From contig CAXXQD010000021.1 of NCBI GenBank assembly GCA_963677475.2, positions 620,001-684,000 of the forward strand: a DNA stretch of 64,000 nt, written 5' to 3'. Numbering within the stretch: the stretch's first letter is position 1; each line of letters opens with the position of its first letter. The notes under the pieces were generated by a model, which was not told the origin of the DNA, made no database searches, and saw only the letters and a program-made list of their open reading frames with translations. Position numbers and translations under genes: made by a program. The DNA comes from JABMQB01 sp963677475 (lineage in GTDB: Bacteria; Bacteroidota; Bacteroidia; Bacteroidales; Prolixibacteraceae). Shown one piece after another: positions 1-8,146 of the stretch.

Positions 1-750
1 CTGAAGTTTATTAAATTTAAATGACTCAGCATCTATTTTACTAAATAGATAATTGATCATATGTGCTTCGGCATTTTTTATATCCAATTGAATCTTCTTA
101 AACAAGGTAATAACAGCAATTAAGGGTTTGCTATCGAAATATTGAACTTCCCAGGTAAGTTCTCCCAATTTGGTTGGCGGATCGGAAGTATCTAATTCGT
201 CTAAAATTGTTTTACGAAATTCGTTCTCGTCTTCAGCGATCAACGAGGCTAAAATATTTTTATAAGCAACAATTTTCTCTTTTAGTTCAGTCGCTTTTTT
301 CTGGTTGATCAATATTTCAGAAGGAGTATTTAAATCGTCTTCTTTTTTTAAGCGGATGGTATCTCCCTTTTGAGTAATAAAATATGGACTATCTTCACGT
401 AATGGATGTTCTTCATCTACCATTACCCCGCCTGAAGTTTCTACAATATGTTCGTTAAGCCTCCAAATATAGTTTATGAGTGAATCGGTATTTCTGCGAA
501 CTTGTTTTGCTTTATCATACCATTCATCCACCTTATCTTTGTTTTGATCATAGGCAAATTTAAAGGATGAATAGATTTGCTCATTCTTGCTATTTACCGT
601 ATTAATAGTTTGGGCAAGACTGGAATCAACCACCCTGAAAGCTTCCAATACTTCAGCAGCAACGTTCAAGGCTAACATAGCCGTCAGAACGATGTACATC
701 ATATTTATCATTTTTTGCCTCGCTGTTTCCGGGCAATTTTTTGCACCCAT
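1..750 (-). CDS. gldM: Gliding motility / type IX secretion protein GldM (PorM), 5' part only
   Basis: Partial gene whose 3' end lies beyond the left edge; 250 codons are visible from an ATG at 748-750. The start MGAKNCPETARQKMINMM, followed by a hydrophobic stretch with LTAMLALNV, is the hallmark N-terminus of GldM/PorM. In the family this single transmembrane helix pairs with GldL in the inner membrane to form the rotary motor of the type IX secretion system, and the rest of the protein spans the periplasm toward the GldK/GldN ring. The visible part after residue about 40 is soluble and rich in charged helices, as expected for the first periplasmic domain. It lies 21 bp downstream of gldL in a porP-gldK-gldL-gldM order, so gldN is expected just outside the window. 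Identity is near certain. Confidence 0.95.
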   Translation of the reverse strand, partial: MGAKNCPETARQKMINMMYIVLTAMLALNVAAEVLEAFRVVDSSLAQTINTVNSKNEQIYSSFKFAYDQNKDKVDEWYDKAKQVRRNTDSLINYIWRLNEHIVETSGGVMVDEEHPLREDSPYFITQKGDTIRLKKEDDLNTPSEILINQKKATELKEKIVAYKNILASLIAEDENEFRKTILDELDTSDPPTKLGELTWEVQYFDSKPLIAVITLFKKIQLDIKNAEAHMINYLFSKIDAESFKFNKLQ

Positions 751-771
751 ATCAGAATTTCCTCTTAACTA

Positions 772-1746
772 TTATTTTTTATAATTCATAGCCCCCAACA
801 TTCCACCATAAATAGTATTGAGTGCCTCAAGGTGTTTATTTAACTGTTCAGCGTTCTCTTTATACTTTTTAATTTCATCCACTGATAAGGATAAAACTTC
901 GTTTATTTGTTGTAAATCGGCACTAAACTTACGACTCGCCTCAAACTGTTGTTTGGTCCCTTTCAATTGTTCAATAAATGAGTTGTTTAATTCGGTTAGA
1001 TTTGAATTAAGGTCGCCCATTTTTTCAGAATATTGTTTTGAATTGGCACCGATACTTTTCAAGTCAACCGAAATAGTTTGAGAGGCTTCTGCGTATGATT
1101 TTGCCAATAAATCAGAAGATTCAAGAACTTTGCTTGCAAATTGTTCTCCTGTTTGGTTAAGTTTTGAAATTACATTTTGCCCTGAATCAGATAGTTGTTT
1201 AGCGGTACTTGAATAAGAATTTACGAGCTCTCCAACCGAATTATTAATTTCTTCGTTTGCTTTGTTATTAATTTCGGCAAGCGTGTTCATTGATTCAGAT
1301 GCCGATCCCAGGTTTTTTACATAAAGGTCGGTAGCAAGGGTCGCAGTTGAAATGTCACTAATTCCTCTTGCAGTGTTGCTCAGGTCATTCAAACCTTTGC
1401 TAACTTTGGTTATCAACTCAGGTGTAATATCCGAATTTTTCAATAAGTTGTTAAACTGACTTGACGCATCATCTTTTTCCAACTCATCAAAATCAATCAT
1501 CTCATAGTCTTCTTTCAACTCGGGGTATACTTTTCCCCAATCCGGAATTTCCATTGGTGGTTCAAATGCCGAAATAAAAAATATGAAGGCTTCTGTTAAA
1601 AGTCCGACTGCCAGGATATACCCGGAATAAGGCAAGTGTTCAAGTTTAAAAAGGGCTCCAATTAAAACGATTGAAGCACCCCAACCATACACGTAGCCCA
1701 TAAAGACTTTCCACCGTTTTGTTTTTATTATTTCACCAAAATTCAT
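772..1746 (-). CDS. gldL: Gliding motility / type IX secretion protein GldL (PorL)
   Basis: 324 residues. Two N-terminal transmembrane helices (about residues 13-30 and 37-57) are followed by a PPMEIPDWGKVYPEL segment and a long helical, Ser/Asn/Gln-rich cytoplasmic tail. This is the GldL/PorL layout, in which the membrane part forms the stator that uses the proton gradient together with GldM to drive type IX secretion and gliding. The family has a conserved acidic residue in a membrane helix; a Glu is visible in the second helix region (LLTEAF). The start is the ATG at 1744-1746, 24 bp after the gldK stop, so it is almost certainly co-transcribed with gldK and gldM. Identification rests on topology, conserved motifs and position in the cluster. 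Confidence 0.94.
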   Translation of the reverse strand: MNFGEIIKTKRWKVFMGYVYGWGASIVLIGALFKLEHLPYSGYILAVGLLTEAFIFFISAFEPPMEIPDWGKVYPELKEDYEMIDFDELEKDDASSQFNNLLKNSDITPELITKVSKGLNDLSNTARGISDISTATLATDLYVKNLGSASESMNTLAEINNKANEEINNSVGELVNSYSSTAKQLSDSGQNVISKLNQTGEQFASKVLESSDLLAKSYAEASQTISVDLKSIGANSKQYSEKMGDLNSNLTELNNSFIEQLKGTKQQFEASRKFSADLQQINEVLSLSVDEIKKYKENAEQLNKHLEALNTIYGGMLGAMNYKK

Positions 1747-1770
1747 AATTCAATAATCAAATGAGAATTG

Positions 1771-3111
1771 TTAAAATTCGTTGCTAAAAGATGATCTCGC
1801 ACATCGAAATCCTATATACGATTTAGTTTCATCCTGGTATTCATAACTTCTTGTTGAAACCTGGAGGAAATAATTAATATCTTTCCATGAACCACCACGT
1901 ATTACCTTACGTTTCATTGCTGGTGGGTCATCAGGAAGGGCGTTATATTTGAATGAAGGGTTAAAATCATTTAAGTAGCTATATCCTGCTTCATCATAAG
2001 CATCAATAGTCCATTCAGCGACATTACCCGACATGTCGTATAAACCATACTCGTTGGCATCGTAACTACCAACTTTCATGGTTGCAATTCCGCCATCCTC
2101 GACATAATTACCACGAAGAGGCTTAAAGTTTGCAAGAAATACCCCATCATCATCACGCGTATAATAACCACCCCACGGATACATTGATAGGTCTTTTCCA
2201 CCTCTTGCGGCATATTCCCATTCAGCTTCGGTTGGTAGCCTGTAATCTTGTAAGGTCGGTTCGCCACGGCTTTCCAGATAGTCAGTTTGGATTTTGGTTC
2301 TCCAATTACAGAATGCATTGGCTTGTTTCCAGGTTATCCCCACAACAGGATATTCATCAAATCCGGGATGGGAAAAATAGCGTGTTGCCCATGGCTCGTT
2401 ATAGGAATAGGTAAAATCACGGATCCAAACCAAGGTGTCAGGATATACATTTACCCGATCCTTCATAATAAACGATGCCCTGTTTTCAATTGGTATTTCA
2501 TTGCCTTCCAAATCATAAACAGTACCTTGATAGCTTTGGGTTTCGTAATTATACATGTTAGAGCGTTTGGCAGCCTGTTGGTAATCAATCCACCAATATT
2601 CATAAAATAATTTTCTGGAATCAATAGATTTTCTGTTAAAGAAGCGCTCGTTCTCAGGGATATATAATTCTTCAAGAGCATATTGCATATCTGGATCATC
2701 CCAATCTATCCTTTCGTCCCAATTAATTAGGGGAGGATCAATAGGATTTCCATCCCTGTCTTCCGAAATCAGGAATTCAGGATATTGTTCGCCAAGTAAT
2801 TCCCTTGCAAGCTTGTCCCTGGTCCAAGTTACAAATTGACGATATTCATTGTTGGTAATTTCGGTGTCATCCATCCAAAAGGCATCAATTGAAATGGTTT
2901 TGGATTGTGTATTTGACCAGGCAGGATCCTGATCGTTTGGACCCAGGTTGAAACTTCCGCGTTGAACGAAAACCATACCATATGGAGAGGATTCATTCCA
3001 TCTTCCCCTGTTTTGTACACCGATTAGTTCACCACTTCCCGATTGATTATTGCATGCAGTGAAACTCAATGCACTCCAAATTACTGCTCCTATCAAAAGA
3101 AATTTTTTCAT
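1771..3111 (-). CDS. gldK: Gliding motility / type IX secretion lipoprotein GldK (PorK)
   Basis: 446 residues. A lipoprotein signal peptide ends in the lipobox SFTAC with Cys at residue 20. The rest is one formylglycine-generating-enzyme/sulfatase-modifying-factor fold: MVFVQRGSFNLG near residue 46, FWMDDTEITNNEYRQFV near residue 97, YRLPTEAEWEYAARGG near 290, MSGNVAEWT near 350 and a terminal IGFRCARS. In the T9SS this fold is structural: GldK/PorK forms a large ring with GldN at the inner face of the outer membrane. It follows the PorP gene by 25 bp and precedes gldL by 24 bp, which fits one operon. Length and lipobox match the family. Confidence 0.95.
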   Translation of the reverse strand: MKKFLLIGAVIWSALSFTACNNQSGSGELIGVQNRGRWNESSPYGMVFVQRGSFNLGPNDQDPAWSNTQSKTISIDAFWMDDTEITNNEYRQFVTWTRDKLARELLGEQYPEFLISEDRDGNPIDPPLINWDERIDWDDPDMQYALEELYIPENERFFNRKSIDSRKLFYEYWWIDYQQAAKRSNMYNYETQSYQGTVYDLEGNEIPIENRASFIMKDRVNVYPDTLVWIRDFTYSYNEPWATRYFSHPGFDEYPVVGITWKQANAFCNWRTKIQTDYLESRGEPTLQDYRLPTEAEWEYAARGGKDLSMYPWGGYYTRDDDGVFLANFKPLRGNYVEDGGIATMKVGSYDANEYGLYDMSGNVAEWTIDAYDEAGYSYLNDFNPSFKYNALPDDPPAMKRKVIRGGSWKDINYFLQVSTRSYEYQDETKSYIGFRCARSSFSNEF

Positions 3112-3136
3112 AGCTCAATATTAATAGCTTTATTTC

Positions 3137-4075
3137 TTATAAAAATCTTATACTCTTATATTTACGTGTCCGGTTCTTTTCAAGATCGAGCGAATAGCTC
3201 AGAAATATCTCGTGAGAACCATAACCATATCTGCCAATTGCTGATGTTGTCAGGTCAAACGAATAGCCAAAAACAAGTCCATTGTTTAACTCAGCGCCCA
3301 ACAGCAGGGAAATAGCATCCTGGTAACGATAGGATAAACCTCCCCATAATCTTTCGTCGTATACAATGTTTGCATTCAAATCAAGTTGCCAACTGGCAGC
3401 GTCCGATTTAAACAGGAACGACGGTCGTAATTCAAATAACGGGTCGGGAAGTTTAATATTGTATCCTCCCGACAAATAATAATGCCTTGACAAGTACGTA
3501 CTTGCAAGGTCTGAAAACTCGATATTAGCTTGGTTTAGATGTGTTACTGAAGCACCAACATAATAATTGCTTGCTTTTAAATATACACCCATTCCAATAT
3601 CAATTGCCATTTGGCTCACATCACCTTCTGTGAGCAAAATGTCTGTTTCATCCCAATACTCACCTTCAGGAAAGTCCCATTCGCCATTTATGCTTTTATT
3701 AAAAAACCCAAACGAGAACCCAATTCCTAATGTTCCCGGTTTTACGTCCAGCTTGTATGCATAAGCAAAATTTACCGATACATTTTTTTCAAATCCAAGC
3801 TGGTCGTTAACAACATTTAATCCAATCCCACTGGGTTTTCCGAATACATCAACAGCTGCTTCAGCACCAAATACCGTTGTAACAGGAGCTCCTTCAAATC
3901 CAACCCATTGGTAACGGTTTAAAATAATGCCACTTAAAGCATTCTCGCTACCTGCATATCCAGGGTTTACGCCTAACTTGTAAAACATGTTATTTGTAAA
4001 CTGTGGATCCTGCTGTGCAATAACCGCTAAATTAACTATTATTATAAAAAATAAAAAAGAAATGGACTTTTTCAT
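3137..4075 (-). CDS. porP: PorP/SprF family type IX secretion membrane protein
   Basis: 312 residues from the ATG at 4073-4075. An in-frame upstream extension to 4156 exists, but the chosen Met begins a clear signal peptide (MKKSISFLFFIIIVNLAVIAQ). The mature start QQDPQFTNNMFYKLGVNPGYAG is characteristic of PorP/SprF: an outer-membrane beta-barrel that in this family binds the C-terminal peptidoglycan-anchored partner PorE or acts with SprB-type adhesins. The body alternates short amphipathic beta strands typical of a 14-stranded barrel. It is the first gene of the porP-gldK-gldL-gldM run. Many genomes hold several PorP paralogues; one placed directly before gldK is likely the core T9SS copy (inference). 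Confidence 0.88.
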   Translation of the reverse strand: MKKSISFLFFIIIVNLAVIAQQDPQFTNNMFYKLGVNPGYAGSENALSGIILNRYQWVGFEGAPVTTVFGAEAAVDVFGKPSGIGLNVVNDQLGFEKNVSVNFAYAYKLDVKPGTLGIGFSFGFFNKSINGEWDFPEGEYWDETDILLTEGDVSQMAIDIGMGVYLKASNYYVGASVTHLNQANIEFSDLASTYLSRHYYLSGGYNIKLPDPLFELRPSFLFKSDAASWQLDLNANIVYDERLWGGLSYRYQDAISLLLGAELNNGLVFGYSFDLTTSAIGRYGYGSHEIFLSYSLDLEKNRTRKYKSIRFL

Positions 4076-4190
4076 ACTTAATCTGCTGCTACAACTTTTA
4101 GCCTCATTCAACTTGCTAAAGAAAGAAAAAAAAGCTTTCTGAAACAAGCGTGCCAAGCTTTGATATGCAAAGAACGTTACTAATTTCTTA

Positions 4191-5354
4191 TTATTTTGAC
4201 ATACGGTCTATTTTTCTGATAAACTTCAGCCATTTCTCAGGTATCTCCTTTTTTGAAGCCATTAAATAGTCTTTTTTCAAACACGAAAATGAGACGCTGG
4301 CGTTTTCACTCGTATTCACTTGCATCCACCATTGCCCGGTTTGTTTGTTTTGATAGAAAACAATTGGTTTATCTAATTCTTCCAACTGCACATTAAATTG
4401 GGTAATTTTATCGGCAGAATTGGGCAAGGAATTGTTTTTTTGATGAAGAAACCCTTCAATAAAATACCAGATAATTTGAGCAACAAGCTTGGATGTTTGG
4501 TTGCGTAAATCATAGTCAGGGTTCGATTCGAAAATTCCAAATACTTTAAGTTTGTTGCTTAATCCTGCATAACGTGCAATTTTACATGCTTCTTCACTAT
4601 ATAGCCCATTAGGCGATCCGTTAAAATGTCCCGGGGCATCGGTTTGCCTGATTGCCCCAACATCAAAACTAACAAAATCAGAATCCCGGATTATAGGTTC
4701 TACTTCTTCCATATTCGATCGTAGGTCACCAAGCCTTACAAAATCAAATAATTTAGCATTAATTTTCGAAATGGTTTTATTGGTAACATAGTAGCTTTGA
4801 TAAGCCAAAAAATTTATATGGAACAGGCCTGGGTTTTCTGAAAGTATTTTTGAAATGTAGTTTGTTGAATCAAAAGGGGATGAATGTGTTTTAATGTCGA
4901 TTGAAGGATCAATGGTCGTAAGAGTAAAAAAAGCATCCTCTTTAAATGCCCTGGCAATTCCGACCCCTATATCTTGTCCTCCCCCTATAACAATGCACTT
5001 GATATTTGATTCGGCGAGATAGTCGGTCACATCCCTCAATGCAAAATAGATATCTTTACTTCCGTTCCCTTTTTTCAAATTGCCCAAGTCGATAATTCTA
5101 AGTTTTGAATCAAGATTATCAAGGGTATACAGATATTTCCTGATTTCATTGGGAGCTTTTGCTGTTCCTATGTTTGGTGTTTTTTCTTCGTATGGTACGC
5201 CAATTATTGCAACATCATAGCTGTTAAATTTCTCTGATGAAAAATTTGACATATTCCTGGAAATTAAATATCCCAAAGAGCTTTTGTCTTTTAGGATTTT
5301 ATCCAGCTGTAAATCAGTAGTATCTATGGTGTCAAAATAGTACCTAATATCCAT
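4191..5354 (-). CDS. Arginase/formimidoylglutamase-fold protein with degenerate metal site
   Basis: 387 residues. The order of motifs follows the ureohydrolase (arginase, agmatinase, HutG) family: GVPYEE near residue 53, IVIGGGQDIG near 124, TIDPSIDI near 146 and FVSFDVGAIRQTDAPG near 227. In active enzymes these positions read GGDH or GGGH, DAHxD and SxDxDxxDP, and supply the two-manganese site. Here the His of the first motif is Gln, the His of the second is Ser, and the third has lost an Asp. Most ligands are therefore absent and hydrolase activity is doubtful. About 70 extra C-terminal residues follow the core. It lies between topA and the T9SS genes, a placement I recall from other Bacteroidota. 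Automated annotation would probably call it formimidoylglutamase; I would not assume that reaction. Confidence 0.8.
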   Translation of the reverse strand: MDIRYYFDTIDTTDLQLDKILKDKSSLGYLISRNMSNFSSEKFNSYDVAIIGVPYEEKTPNIGTAKAPNEIRKYLYTLDNLDSKLRIIDLGNLKKGNGSKDIYFALRDVTDYLAESNIKCIVIGGGQDIGVGIARAFKEDAFFTLTTIDPSIDIKTHSSPFDSTNYISKILSENPGLFHINFLAYQSYYVTNKTISKINAKLFDFVRLGDLRSNMEEVEPIIRDSDFVSFDVGAIRQTDAPGHFNGSPNGLYSEEACKIARYAGLSNKLKVFGIFESNPDYDLRNQTSKLVAQIIWYFIEGFLHQKNNSLPNSADKITQFNVQLEELDKPIVFYQNKQTGQWWMQVNTSENASVSFSCLKKDYLMASKKEIPEKWLKFIRKIDRMSK

Positions 5355-5599
5355 GCAATAAAAATACCAATAAAAATAAAAAACGAAGGCATTTGTCTCT
5401 TGATTAAAACAAAGGATACTAACAAATTATTGTTGATATAAATTGTTGAGAATTAGCAAATTGAAATATTTTAGAATCTTTAAAAGCGATAAGTTTACCA
5501 GTAGGATTATTTATTATTTCAAAATATTTTTTTGAAAACATTAGATTAATAAACTAAGTTAAAAGAGTTTAACTTGTCAATTTTGATGTTAATATCAAA

Positions 5600-7942
5600 T
5601 TATTTTTTCTTTTTCCTGGGTTTTTTTGTGGTTGGTGTGTTTTCAATAATTTTCATACAATCTTCGTATCCCAGTTCTTCTGCTTTAACTGATTTTGGGA
5701 TTTTGTAATTCTTCTTTTTGTAGGAAATATATGGTCCCCATCTGCCATTTAACAACCTGACTTCCGGGTCACCTTCAAATATCCGGATAATGGCATTTCT
5801 ATCTTTTTCTCTTTTTGCTTCAATTAATATGATTGCTTCGTCAAGTGAAATAGAGAACGGGTCCTGATCTTTTCCTAAAGAAACAAATTTGTTATCGTGC
5901 CTAACGTATGGACCAAACCTTCCAATAGCAACCGTAACTTTTTTATTTTCATATTCACCAAGTTCTCTTGGTAATTTAAATAATTCAAGAGCTTCTTCAA
6001 GCGTAATTGTTTCGATGTGCTGACCGACGCGCAACCCTGCGAATTTTGGTTTTTCTTCGCTTTCATCGTCCCCGTTTGACGTTTCCCCTAATTGAGCCAA
6101 TGGACCAAACCTACCAATTTTTACTGAAACTTGTTTCCCGGTATCCGGATCGGTGCCAAGAATCCTTTCTCCCCTCGTATTTCCGGTTGCCTGTAATGCA
6201 GATTCAATCCTATTGTTAAATGGCTGATAGAATTCATGTAGAATATTATTCCATATCTTTTTTCCAACGGCTACATCATCAAATTCTTTTTCGACATTTG
6301 CCGTAAAGTTGTAATCAAGAATATAGTCAAAGTGCTTTTGAAGGAAATCGGTCACTACCATTCCTATATCGGTTGGGAACAATTTTGATTTCTCAGCTCC
6401 TGTAATTTCCGTGTTTTCTTTTTGTGTAACAACTTTATTATTAAGCGAAATGGTATTGTACTTCCTTTGAACGCCCTCTCTGTCTTCTTTTACCACATAA
6501 TTCCTGTTTTGGATTGTGGTAATAGTTGGGGCATAAGTCGAAGGCCGCCCGATTCCAAGTTCCTCCATTTTTTTAACCAACGAAGCTTCGGTATATCTTG
6601 CGGGTCGCGCCGAGAACCGTTCGGTTGCTGTTATTCCTTTTTCCAGTAATTGATCCCCTTTCTTTATTGGAGGGATAATACTTTGCGAACTATTTCCATT
6701 TCCGTTTTCATCGTCTGACGATTCCATATATACTTTCAGGAAACCATCAAAAACCAAGACTTCTCCGGTCGCATTAAATTTCTCACTTGTTGTTGAAATA
6801 TCGATAGTTACGGTAGTTCTTTCAAGCTTTGCATCAGCCATTTGTGAAGCGATTGTCCTTTTCCATATTAACTCATAAAGCCGTTGCTCCTGCGATGAAC
6901 CATTAACGGTTTCGTTATCCATAAAGGTTGGACGAATGGCCTCGTGTGCCTCTTGCGCACTTTTCGACTTGGTTTTATATTGCCGCGTTTTTATATACTT
7001 TTCGCCATGCAGGTCCTTTATTTTATTTTTAGAAGTATTTATCGCCAAACTGGATAAATTGACCGAATCTGTACGCATATATGTAATTTTCCCCGATTCG
7101 TAAAGGCGTTGTGCAACCGCCATTGTTTGAGAAACTGAATATCCCATTTTACGACCTGCTTCCTGTTGCAATGTTGATGTTGTAAATGGCGCAGCAGGAG
7201 ATCTTTTTCCTGGTTTTTTAACAATATCGGCAACACTAAATTCGGCATTCTGGCATTTCTCGATAAAAGCCAGTGCTTCTTTTTTGCTTTGAAACCTTTG
7301 GGTCAACTCAGCTTTTAATTCTGAAGTTTGATCCCCTGGTTCGCTAATAATAAATGTGGCTGTAACCCTATAACTTGAAGAGCTTGTAAAGTTCATTATT
7401 TCCCTTTCACGGTCAACAATGAGCCTCACCGCGACAGATTGTACCCTACCCGCCGATAAGGATGGTTTTACTTTTTTCCACAAAACAGGAGAGACCTTAA
7501 AACCAACAATCCGGTCTAAAACACGTCTTGCCTGTTGGGCATTAACAAGGTTTACATCTAAATCACGCGGGCTTTCAATTGCGTTTATAATTGCATCTTT
7601 GGTAATTTCGTGGAACACAATCCGGCGCGTTTTTGCAGGATCAAGTTTTAATACTTGTATTAAATGCCATGCAATTGCTTCTCCCTCCCGGTCCTCATCC
7701 GATGCTATCCAGACCGTTTTTGCGGTTTTGGATAATTTTTTAAGTTCTGAAACAATTTTTTTCTTGTCGGGCGAGACAATATATTTTGGTTCAAAATTAT
7801 TTTCAATATCAATCCCAAAATCTTTCTTTTCAAGGTCTCTGATATGCCCCATGCTTGAGGTAACCAAAAAGTCGGATCCTAAAAATTTCTCTATCGTTTT
7901 CGCCTTTGCCGGCGACTCCACAATTACCAGATTTTCCTGCAT
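5600..7942 (-). CDS. topA: DNA topoisomerase I (type IA)
   Basis: 780 residues. It relaxes negative supercoils through a transient 5'-phosphotyrosine. The N-terminal Toprim domain starts LVIVESPAKAKTIEKFLG and contains ASDEDREGEAIAWHL (acidic metal ligands). The catalytic segment KITYMRTDSVNLS places the active Tyr at about residue 288. After the four core domains the protein has no four-Cys zinc fingers. It carries instead about three Topo C-terminal repeats marked by IGRFGP, IGRFGPYV and GRWGPYISY, and ends in a Lys-rich tail (KKPRKKKK) that can contact DNA. That architecture is usual for Bacteroidota TopA. It is a single gene read away from the pbp gene, with its own promoter (see 7962-7993). 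Confidence 0.97.
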   Translation of the reverse strand: MQENLVIVESPAKAKTIEKFLGSDFLVTSSMGHIRDLEKKDFGIDIENNFEPKYIVSPDKKKIVSELKKLSKTAKTVWIASDEDREGEAIAWHLIQVLKLDPAKTRRIVFHEITKDAIINAIESPRDLDVNLVNAQQARRVLDRIVGFKVSPVLWKKVKPSLSAGRVQSVAVRLIVDREREIMNFTSSSSYRVTATFIISEPGDQTSELKAELTQRFQSKKEALAFIEKCQNAEFSVADIVKKPGKRSPAAPFTTSTLQQEAGRKMGYSVSQTMAVAQRLYESGKITYMRTDSVNLSSLAINTSKNKIKDLHGEKYIKTRQYKTKSKSAQEAHEAIRPTFMDNETVNGSSQEQRLYELIWKRTIASQMADAKLERTTVTIDISTTSEKFNATGEVLVFDGFLKVYMESSDDENGNGNSSQSIIPPIKKGDQLLEKGITATERFSARPARYTEASLVKKMEELGIGRPSTYAPTITTIQNRNYVVKEDREGVQRKYNTISLNNKVVTQKENTEITGAEKSKLFPTDIGMVVTDFLQKHFDYILDYNFTANVEKEFDDVAVGKKIWNNILHEFYQPFNNRIESALQATGNTRGERILGTDPDTGKQVSVKIGRFGPLAQLGETSNGDDESEEKPKFAGLRVGQHIETITLEEALELFKLPRELGEYENKKVTVAIGRFGPYVRHDNKFVSLGKDQDPFSISLDEAIILIEAKREKDRNAIIRIFEGDPEVRLLNGRWGPYISYKKKNYKIPKSVKAEELGYEDCMKIIENTPTTKKPRKKKK

Positions 7943-7961
7943 AGAATTTTATAAAATTTTG

Positions 7962-7993
7962 CAAAATAACGTAAATGATTGGCTAAGATCAAA
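7962..7993 (-). promoter_or_regulatory. Bacteroidota-type promoter of topA
   Basis: On the minus strand TTTG (7990-7993) and TATTTTG (7962-7968) are separated by 21 bp, about 20 bp before the topA start. This resembles the phylum's -33/-7 pattern TTG-N17-23-TAnnTTTG, although the -7 box has one base fewer between TA and TTTG. Confidence 0.5.
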
Positions 7994-8110
7994 ATTAAAT
8001 GCAGTTTTTTTCTATTTTTCTATTTAATTGGAATAGATGATTTTGTTATTTTAAACAATATTCATTTGCTTTGAAAGTTATTTTGAATGGGTGTTGGCAG
8101 GGATATTCAT

Positions 8111-8118
8111 TATATTTG
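8111..8118 (+). promoter_or_regulatory. Likely -7 box of the PBP gene
   Basis: TATATTTG matches TAnnTTTG exactly and lies 28 bp before the ATG at 8147. No well-spaced TTTG was found upstream; the nearest TTG (8094-8096) is too close, so only the -7 element is supported. Confidence 0.4.
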
Positions 8119-8146
8119 CCAATAGCATAAAAACAACCTATTTTTT

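Noticed and set aside
4076..4156. Upstream extension of the PorP gene.
   Set aside because: The Met at 4075 begins a textbook signal peptide; the extension would bury it.
7419..8027. 202-codon plus-strand frame over the topA 5' end.
   Set aside because: Antisense shadow of topA; it also covers the topA promoter.
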